Of a stretch of DNA of 64,000 nucleotides, positions 58,309 to 64,000 are shown one piece after another; position 1 is the first letter of the stretch; each line of letters begins with the position of its first letter. The notes under the pieces were generated by a model that worked only from the letters and a program-made list of their open reading frames with translations, was not told where the DNA came from and did no database searches. This DNA comes from Pseudomonas sp. P818 (lineage in GTDB: Bacteria > Pseudomonadota > Gammaproteobacteria > Pseudomonadales > Pseudomonadaceae): assembly GCF_000418555.1 (NCBI RefSeq), contig NZ_ATKM01000019.1, positions 186,001 to 250,000 on the forward strand, in the 5' to 3' direction. The translations under genes and the position numbers were made by a program.

Positions 58309-59412
58309 TTACTCCTTGGCGGCCAGTTCGACGTTGCGATTGTCGCGATCCACGGGGCGCACCTTCTGGCCCTCACGCAGCATCTGGACGCCAGCGGCCA
58401 CCACCCAGTCGGAAGCGGAAAGCCCCTCCAGCACCGGCACGCTGTCGTCACCATAGGCGCCTACACGGACCGCTCGACGCTGCACGGTGTGCTCGCTGGG
58501 GTGGATGACCCAGACGAAGGACTGGCCCTGCTCGGCGCTCAGTGCCGACAGCGGCACCGCCAGCGGCACCTCGCCGTTGCTGGCGATAAATACGCGCGCG
58601 CTCTGGCCCAGCTCGGCCGGTACCTTGCCTTCAGTGAACGCGACACGAGCGGCGAAGGTACGCGACTGCGGATCGGCCGCCGGCGCCATTTCGCGAATGC
58701 GGCCGGGGAAACGCTGGTCGGGCTGCGACCACAGCTCCACCTCGACGGCCTGACCGATCTGGAAACGACCGAAGCTCTGCTCCGGCAGGCTGATGGATAC
58801 CTCACGCTCGCCGTCGGCGGCCAGGGTGAACACAGTCTGCCCGGCCGCCACCACCTGCCCGACCTCGACCGCACGGCGGGCGATCACGCCATCCTGCGAC
58901 GCACGCAGAACGGCGTAGTCGGTCTGGTTGCGCGCCACGTCGTACTCGGCCTTGACCTGCTTCAGTCTGGCTTCGCCAGCGCGGTACTGATTCTCGACGT
59001 TGTCGAACTGCGAGCGGCTGACCAGATTGCGCCCGAGCAGCGCCTTGTAGCGCTCGCGCTCGGCACGCACGGTCTGCAGATTGGCCTCTGCCGCCGCCAT
59101 CTGCGCCCGGGTGGCCTCCAGCTGCAGACGTACGTCCTGCGGGTCCAGCTCGGCCAGCGCCTGGTCCTTCTTCACCCGGTCACCGACATCCACCATGCGC
59201 TTGCTCACCTTGCCGGCGATGCGGAAGGCCAGTTCCGGCTCGTAGCGCGCGCGTACCTCGCCGGGATAGCTGTCGACCAGAGCGGTGGCCGGCTGTGGCT
59301 GCACCACCATGGCCGGGCGAACCGGCTGTTCGGCCTGTTCACCATTGCCACAGGCAGACAACACAAAGACCAAACCCAGAGATGCGACCAGAGGAAGAGC
59401 GTGGCGAGACAT
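58309..59412 (-). CDS. RND efflux periplasmic adaptor (membrane fusion lipoprotein)
   Basis: 367 residues. Lipoprotein signal with lipobox LSAC (Cys 21). The lipoyl/hairpin domain has YPGEVRARYEPELAFRIAGKV and VGDRVKKDQALAELD, a coiled-coil hairpin spans about residues 95-160, and a second lipoyl half has DYAVLRASQDGVIARRAVEVGQVV. It bridges the pump to an outer-membrane channel. First gene of the operon, divergent from the tetR-type gene. Confidence 0.93.
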   Translation of the reverse strand: MSRHALPLVASLGLVFVLSACGNGEQAEQPVRPAMVVQPQPATALVDSYPGEVRARYEPELAFRIAGKVSKRMVDVGDRVKKDQALAELDPQDVRLQLEATRAQMAAAEANLQTVRAERERYKALLGRNLVSRSQFDNVENQYRAGEARLKQVKAEYDVARNQTDYAVLRASQDGVIARRAVEVGQVVAAGQTVFTLAADGEREVSISLPEQSFGRFQIGQAVEVELWSQPDQRFPGRIREMAPAADPQSRTFAARVAFTEGKVPAELGQSARVFIASNGEVPLAVPLSALSAEQGQSFVWVIHPSEHTVQRRAVRVGAYGDDSVPVLEGLSASDWVVAAGVQMLREGQKVRPVDRDNRNVELAAKE

Positions 59413-59506
59413 GTGTAAGACCTTTCGGAGAAGGTTTGGGGCTGGCCCCGGCAGCAGACGACGCAGCAGTCGTCGACGCTTGCGGAATTGCCCTTTGGAA
59501 TATTTG

Positions 59507-59550
59507 TACTGGCCGGTATAGTAAAAATAGCAAACTCACCAGTCCAGTAT
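59507..59550. promoter_or_regulatory. Candidate TetR operators between the pump operon and its regulator
   Basis: TACTGG (59507-59512) followed at once by CCGGTA gives a near-palindrome TACTGGCCGGTA. A second inverted CCAGTAT lies at 59544-59550, so TACTGG and CCAGTA also pair across the spacer. The spacer is A/T-rich with TATAGT, a possible -10. This layout fits a repressor that controls both divergent promoters. Confidence 0.55.
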
Positions 59551-59562
59551 TAAAATTCGCCA

Positions 59563-60198
59563 ATGCCCAAGAAATTGTTACAACCTACCGGCCCCGGCCG
59601 TCCGAAGGATCCCGCCAAACGCCGCGCCATTCTCGAGGCGGCCAAGAGCCTGTTCCTGCGCAATGGCTACGACGGCAGCAGCATGGACGCGATCGCCGCC
59701 GAGGCCGGGGTTTCCAAGCTCACCGTGTACAGCCACTTCACCGACAAGGAGACGCTGTTCTCCGCGGCGATCAAGGCCAAGTGCGAGGAGCAGCTGCCGG
59801 AGCTGCTGTTCGAACTGCCGGACAACGTGCCACTGGAAAGCCAGCTACTGGGAATCGCCCGCGGCTTCCTGGCGCTGGTCAACAGCCGCGAATCGGTGGA
59901 GATGCACCGGATGATGATCAATCTGGCCAGCCAGGGCTCCAAGCTGTCGCAGATGTTCTACGAGGCTGGCCCGAAACGGGTGCAGGAGGAGATGGAAGTG
60001 CTACTGCACAAGGCGGCTCAGCGCGGCCTGCTGAGCCTGGAAAATCCGCACCTGGCCGCCGATCACTTCTTCAGCCTGCTCAAGGGCGGCGCGCATTTTC
60101 GCTTGCTGATCGGCTGTGGTGAGCCGCTGGCGGGTGAAGCCGCGGAACGTCATGTGCAGGACTCGGTGCAGCTGTTTCTGCGCGCCTATCGGTCCTGA
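59563..60198 (+). CDS. TetR/AcrR family regulator of the adjacent RND pump
   Basis: 211 residues. A Pro/Arg-rich N-terminal arm (GPGRPKDPAKRRAILEAAKSLF) precedes the HTH SMDAIAAEAGVSKLTVYSHFTDKETLF, typical of the AefR/AcrR-like branch. The C-terminal ligand domain includes VEMHRMMINLASQGSKLSQMFYE. Divergent from the pump operon with paired operator-like sites between them, so it probably represses the pump until a ligand binds. The ligand is unknown. Confidence 0.92.
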   Translation: MPKKLLQPTGPGRPKDPAKRRAILEAAKSLFLRNGYDGSSMDAIAAEAGVSKLTVYSHFTDKETLFSAAIKAKCEEQLPELLFELPDNVPLESQLLGIARGFLALVNSRESVEMHRMMINLASQGSKLSQMFYEAGPKRVQEEMEVLLHKAAQRGLLSLENPHLAADHFFSLLKGGAHFRLLIGCGEPLAGEAAERHVQDSVQLFLRAYRS

Positions 60199-60214
60199 AT
60201 GCTGATGGCGCGCC

Positions 60215-61000
60215 CTACGCGCCGGCTTCCAGCCTCTTCTTCGGATAGATGTCGTAACGGCTGGATTTTCCCTCCAGCACATAACCCGGCTTGCTACCTT
60301 CGATGGCCGGCGCCTTGCGCGGACGTTTGACCACCACCCGGTGGGTGGCCAGCGCCAGCGCCGCCTCGAGTAGCGCTGGCGCGTCGAGATCGTCGCCGAC
60401 GAAAGGGCGGAACAGACGCATTTCCTTCTTCACCAGCGCGCTCTTGTCACGATGCGGGAACATCGGGTCGAGGTAAATCACCTGCGGCGCCTCACTCTGC
60501 CAGGCGCGCATCAGTTCGATGGCATTACCGGTGAGCAGAAGCATGCGTGCGACGATGGGCGCCACGTCGAGATCGAGCGCGGCACGTCGCAGGCCATCTT
60601 CCAACAACGCGGCGACCAGCGGTTGGCGCTCGATCAGGGTCATGTCGCAGCCCAGACTGGCCAGCACGAAGGCATCGCGCCCCAACCCAGCCGTGGCATC
60701 GAGAATGCGCGGGCGAATCCCCGACTGCACCCCCACCGCCTTGGCGATCATCTGCCCGCTGCCACCACCGAACTGACGTCGATGCGCCGCCGCGCCCTCG
60801 ACGAAATCCACCCGCACCGGACCAGGGGCCTTGTCGCCCAACTCGACCAATTGCAGCCCGTCATCGCCCAGCTGCAAGGCGAACTCGGTTTCCCCCTCCA
60901 GCGCCAGGCCCAGGCGTGACGCCCATTGGGCGGCCGCTTCGGCGTACTGAGGATGCAGGGCTTGGATGCGGATGCTGGCGTTGTGCCGCTCGTCGGTCAT
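60215..61000 (-). CDS. rsmJ: 16S rRNA (guanine-1516-N2)-methyltransferase RsmJ
   Basis: 261 residues from MTDERHN at 61000; an upstream in-frame start adds eight. Methylates N2 of G1516 in 16S rRNA. SAM motif I is [19 protein letters not shown], the family-specific motif [19 protein letters not shown] precedes it, and the catalytic [18 protein letters not shown] is the RsmJ version of the DPPY-like motif. Convergent with the TetR gene. Confidence 0.95.
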   Translation of the reverse strand: MTDERHNASIRIQALHPQYAEAAAQWASRLGLALEGETEFALQLGDDGLQLVELGDKAPGPVRVDFVEGAAAHRRQFGGGSGQMIAKAVGVQSGIRPRILDATAGLGRDAFVLASLGCDMTLIERQPLVAALLEDGLRRAALDLDVAPIVARMLLLTGNAIELMRAWQSEAPQVIYLDPMFPHRDKSALVKKEMRLFRPFVGDDLDAPALLEAALALATHRVVVKRPRKAPAIEGSKPGYVLEGKSSRYDIYPKKRLEAGA

Positions 61001-61106
61001 TGGCTCGTTCTGCTCAAAAATCACTCAAAGCATCGACCACACGGCCGATATCGAAGAAGCGGCATTCTGCCAGACCCGGCCGCCGACAGCCGCATCGAGT
61101 GTGAAC

Positions 61107-61874
61107 ATGTTCGACGCTCTTTCCGCCCCACGCCCGAGCAGCAGCCCTGCCAGCCCTCGCCCACCGGACGAGGAATTTGATAATGCGGCGAATGAATCGC
61201 TCAATTATCAGATCCTGCGCCGCACCTTGGGTATCGAAGATGAGGATAAACCCGGTGAGATCGCTCGTGAGCTGAGGGAAACCGCCGCGCCACCTGCCGT
61301 ATCCAGCAGCGCCGCCGTCGTCAGCCAGGCGCTGATCGATCAACGCGGCCTGGAGCTGAGTGTCCACACCGGGCAGACACCGCAACAGGTCGATCCACTG
61401 GTGCTGGACCTGGCTGGCAACGGCTTCTCCACCAGCGGCCTGAGCCGGCCGGTGCGCTTCGATCTGGATGCCGACGGACGCATGGACTCGATCAGCGCGC
61501 CCACTGGCGACGACGCACTCCTGGCACTGGATCGCAACGGCAATGGGCGTATCGACGATGGCCGCGAGCTGTTCGGCGATCAGCACGGCGCCGCCAATGG
61601 CTTCGCCGAACTGGCACGCTTCGACGACAACGGTGACGGCCGTATCGATGCCGCCGATGCCGTGTTCGACAAGCTGCGCCTGCTACGTTTCGACGGGGCG
61701 GGGCGCCAGCAGTTACAGCCGCTGAGCGCGGCCGGCGTCAGCGCCATCGATCTGGGCGCCCGCAATGTCAGCATCGCACTGGGCGCTTACGATCAGATTG
61801 CGCAATTGGGCCGCTTCGAATTCACCGATGGGCGTAGCGGACAGGCCGCCGATCTGTTGCTGGCCAAGCGCTAA
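61107..61874 (+). CDS. EF-hand/RTX-associated calcium-binding protein
   Basis: 255 residues from MFDALSAPRP; longer readings are open upstream. No signal peptide. The C-terminal part resembles the module found next to RTX repeats in large secreted proteins: VDPLVLDLAGNGFST, then Ca-binding-like loops DLDADGRMD (about 118), DRNGNGRIDDGRELFGD (about 142) and DDNGDGRIDAADAVF (about 174). The N-terminal 85 residues are low-complexity with a short helical patch (NYQILRRTLGI). Probably Ca2+-binding; how or whether it is exported is unclear. Divergent from rsmJ. Confidence 0.8.
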   Translation: MFDALSAPRPSSSPASPRPPDEEFDNAANESLNYQILRRTLGIEDEDKPGEIARELRETAAPPAVSSSAAVVSQALIDQRGLELSVHTGQTPQQVDPLVLDLAGNGFSTSGLSRPVRFDLDADGRMDSISAPTGDDALLALDRNGNGRIDDGRELFGDQHGAANGFAELARFDDNGDGRIDAADAVFDKLRLLRFDGAGRQQLQPLSAAGVSAIDLGARNVSIALGAYDQIAQLGRFEFTDGRSGQAADLLLAKR

Positions 61875-61879
61875 CGGCG

Positions 61880-62587
61880 CTAACGACACATCCGCCACAT
61901 GCCCATGTCCACGTGAAAATGATCACGATGGGCGGCGTTGTATTCCGGTCCCAGGGTGACGTTGAAGCTGTCGCAGGCCGCCTCCTGTACCAGGCGTAGA
62001 AAGCGCGCCTTGTCGCCCTCCCCTGGCCAGTCGTGAAGCACGCTGATGCGCCGGCCGTCGCGCAGGCGAAAGCCGACCATGTCCAGCGCGTTGGCATAGG
62101 AATGCTGGCTGGGTCGCTGGCTGCCGGCGATGCTGCGGCAGGCGAAACTGCCGACGTGCTCGATACGGGTCACCGGCTGACCGAACACCGCCTGCGCAGC
62201 GGGTTGCAAACCATGGCGCTCGAACAGGGCGAAGCTCACCGCCAACGGACAGGTCGCCATGAAGCTGCTGCTCAGGCCGACGTTGGCGCCCTGGATGCGC
62301 ACGGCATTTTCAATCGGGCAGCCGGGATGCGGCGTGCTGTCGGGAAGGCGCGTGAAACGCAGATCGGAAGTGGCCAGAGCCAAGTCGCACAGCTCACGAT
62401 CCTCACTCAGGCGCCAGAGTTTGAATGGGGTCAGCAGGTTCGGCGTTTCTCGCACGTCCAGCGGCGCCCAGGGGTTGAAGCGCGGCGCCACCTCAACCCA
62501 GCCACGCCACAGCGATACCAGCAGCGCTGCACACATCAGCAGAGAGAGAAACAGCAAACGGCCGATTATCCGTATCAGCATATCCAT
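61880..62587 (-). CDS. Extensin-like family protein (M15-type peptidase fold)
   Basis: 235 residues. One N-terminal membrane segment (IIGRLLFLSLLMCAALLVSL), then a periplasmic extensin-like domain. Conserved zinc-site-like pieces are HSYANALDMVGFRL and the C-terminal HRDHFHVDMGMWRMC, resembling D-Ala-D-Ala carboxypeptidase-type metal sites, plus four to five Cys that could form disulfides. A cell-wall peptidase role is inferred. Convergent with the EF-hand gene; six bases after the DUF72 gene on the same strand. Confidence 0.85.
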   Translation of the reverse strand: MDMLIRIIGRLLFLSLLMCAALLVSLWRGWVEVAPRFNPWAPLDVRETPNLLTPFKLWRLSEDRELCDLALATSDLRFTRLPDSTPHPGCPIENAVRIQGANVGLSSSFMATCPLAVSFALFERHGLQPAAQAVFGQPVTRIEHVGSFACRSIAGSQRPSQHSYANALDMVGFRLRDGRRISVLHDWPGEGDKARFLRLVQEAACDSFNVTLGPEYNAAHRDHFHVDMGMWRMCR

Positions 62588-62593
62588 TCTCCA

Positions 62594-63463
62594 TCAGAGC
62601 AGGCCGAGCTGCTCCAGTTCCGGCTCCGTCTGCAACACCGGCAATTCAGGCAGGCCCGGCAGGCGCTGCATCAGCTGCTGGTGAAAACGCCGTGCCAGCT
62701 CGGGCGCCAGGCGATTATCGGAAGTATGCGCAAAGACGTAGGGAGCTAGCCCCTGCTCGATCCAGCCAGCGACCTTGTCCAGCCAGGGCTGCATGAAGGG
62801 ATCGTTGGCCAGCAGTTCGGGATGGCCGATAAAACGCAGCTGTGGGCTCTGGCTGAACGCGGCGGGCCGAGTCGGCAGGCGCGGTTTCTTGGCCTGTGCA
62901 TGAAGCACGGCCGGTTCCTGCGAGTCGCAGCTGAACAGTGCACGCGCATCCAGGCAGATGCGCTCGATACCACGCTCGTGCAACAGGCGATTGAGCACGC
63001 GCTCGGCATCGCCCTTGGCGAAGAAGTCCGGGTGACGCACCTCGACGGCCAGCGGCCAGTCGCCCCACTGCTCGATGAATGCAGCCAGCTCGGCCAACCG
63101 CGAAGGGCCGAAGGCGGCCGGCAGTTGCAGCCAGTATGGCGCAACCCGAGCGCCAAGCGGCGCCAGCAGTTGGCGGAATTGCGCGACCTCGTCGAGCTGC
63201 TGGCAGAGATCGTCGCTGTGGCTGATATCGCGCGGCAACTTGGCGCAAAAACGAAAGTGCGCCGGCATCGCCAGCGCCCAGCGAGCGACCGTTTGCTCGT
63301 TGGGCCTGGCGTAGAACGTGGTGTTGCCTTCTACCGCGTTGAACACCTGGGTGTAGCGACCGAGAAAATCCGTGGGGCGTGTGTCCTGCGGGTAGAGCGT
63401 CGCGCGCCAGGCGGCTTCGCTCCAGGACGGACAACCAAGAAAATAGGGAAGCGCAACACTCAT
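62594..63463 (-). CDS. DUF72 domain-containing protein (YecE-like)
   Basis: 289 residues from MSVALPYFLGCPSW at 63463. TIM-barrel-like DUF72 family of unknown function. Family motifs: LGCPSWSEAAW, FNAVEGNTTFYARP, FRFCAKLPRDISH, WPLAVEVRHPDFF and APYVFAHTSDNRLAPELA. Likely cotranscribed with the extensin-like gene (six-base gap). Confidence 0.92.
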   Translation of the reverse strand: MSVALPYFLGCPSWSEAAWRATLYPQDTRPTDFLGRYTQVFNAVEGNTTFYARPNEQTVARWALAMPAHFRFCAKLPRDISHSDDLCQQLDEVAQFRQLLAPLGARVAPYWLQLPAAFGPSRLAELAAFIEQWGDWPLAVEVRHPDFFAKGDAERVLNRLLHERGIERICLDARALFSCDSQEPAVLHAQAKKPRLPTRPAAFSQSPQLRFIGHPELLANDPFMQPWLDKVAGWIEQGLAPYVFAHTSDNRLAPELARRFHQQLMQRLPGLPELPVLQTEPELEQLGLL

Positions 63464-63516
63464 CGATCTATGTAGCGGACCTGGCTGAGGGGCGTGAACC
63501 ACGCCATGAAACGGGG

Positions 63517-63861
63517 TTACGCGTAAAGGTCGAGGCCGAGCACTTCCTGCGCATCGTAATCGTTGGCGTATGCGGCGGTGCTGCTGTAGCTGGCCAACGC
63601 CTGAGCAGCACGGTTACTCAGCGCGGGCTGTTGATAACCCAGATCCTGCGATCGAGTCGGCAGACTGTCGGTGTTACTGCTGCTGGCCTGCACACGGCGA
63701 ATCTGCGGGGTCTGCTCGAGCCCCTGGCTGCTGGCCGGAGCAGCCGGCTGCTCACGCTGCGCCTCGATCTCCCGCTGCGCTTCTCGATAGGGCGTGACCG
63801 CAGTCCCCGAGCGGGGGCCGCGATCTGGCGAGTAGGAAGGTAGGTAACCGTCGATCCGCAT
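63517..63861 (-). CDS. Small conserved hypothetical protein
   Basis: 114 residues, MRIDGYLPSYSPDRG ... LGLDLYA. Hydrophilic, rich in Gln, Ser, Ala and Arg, with no membrane segment or signal peptide and probably disordered in the middle. The C-terminus (YDAQEVLGLDLYA) looks conserved in type with short pseudomonad proteins of unknown role. It ends 53 bp before the DUF72 gene. Confidence 0.65.
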   Translation of the reverse strand: MRIDGYLPSYSPDRGPRSGTAVTPYREAQREIEAQREQPAAPASSQGLEQTPQIRRVQASSSNTDSLPTRSQDLGYQQPALSNRAAQALASYSSTAAYANDYDAQEVLGLDLYA

Positions 63862-64000
63862 TCAGGATTGCTCGGTGGACTCGGCTGGACGATGGGCAGT
63901 GCTGGCAATGTAGCGGCGGGCACCGCACTTGGCAATGCCAAGGGGTTCTTGACGTCAAACATCCGACCAGCTGTCATGCCGGCGCAGCTTTCGGCGTGGC
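63862..64000. other. Right edge of window
   Basis: No gene can be supported in the last 139 bases; short open frames here are too weak to call. Confidence 0.5.

Overview
The window is GC-rich chromosomal DNA from a Pseudomonas-type gammaproteobacterium. The evidence is gene content and local gene order (lptF/lptG divergent from pepA-holC-valS; grxD near argF and an ABC ATPase; glpR-glpD; BfrB-type bacterioferritin), plus several Pseudomonas-style REP palindromes (GTAGGAGCGGCTTCAGCCGCGA and variants). NhaC- and NhaD-type Na+/H+ antiporters side by side point to a halo- or alkali-tolerant member, for instance the P. mendocina/oleovorans/alcaliphila group; this lineage call is inference. I saw no tRNA, rRNA, CRISPR array, prophage or intact insertion sequence.

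Layout. 1-8.4 kb: a conserved housekeeping block (RDD membrane protein, lptG, lptF, pepA, holC, a small conserved gene, valS). 8.5-16.2 kb: an ion-transport block with NhaC, NhaD, a small winged-helix protein, an SLC13/TrkA-C permease, rlmF and an ArsB/NhaD-superfamily permease. 16.2-25.6 kb: a minus-strand run with a substrate-binding protein gene broken by a patchwork insertion, a cysteine hydrolase, sbcC, and sbcD lying 3.1 kb upstream of sbcC; a small accessory block (lipoprotein, diguanylate cyclase, acetyltransferase, a small membrane protein, a decayed monooxygenase) separates the two nuclease genes. 25.8-31.2 kb: a secreted SAM-methyltransferase coupled to an amino-acid permease, an Lrp regulator divergent from a YjeH-type exporter, and a membrane-anchored orphan TAXI protein. 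31.2-32.0 kb: a non-coding element made of two diverged ~340-bp copies in inverted orientation. 32.0-40.1 kb: AraC regulator, acetyltransferase, a transporter-like hybrid sensor kinase, an alpha/beta hydrolase, rmuC and a small Sel1 protein. 40.7-48.9 kb: ydbH-ynbE-ydbL (envelope lipid transport), grxD, a molybdopterin oxidoreductase, argF and an overlapping ABC ATPase. 48.9-54.4 kb: phzF-like gene and a rearranged glycerol-3-phosphate regulon (glpK, ybaK, glpR, glpD) without glpF. 54.6-64 kb: bacterioferritin, an RND pump pair with a divergent TetR repressor, rsmJ, an EF-hand protein, an extensin-like protein, a DUF72 protein and a small conserved hypothetical.

The strongest candidate for something undescribed is the 31246-32020 element. 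Its two arms carry matching hairpins at equivalent positions. Several stems differ in sequence but keep their pairing, which is the signature of a conserved DNA or RNA fold rather than of a protein gene. Other points of interest are the three-patch templated insertion at 16370-16451, the split sbcD/sbcC pair, the orphan anchored TAXI protein and the loss of glpF from the glp cluster.
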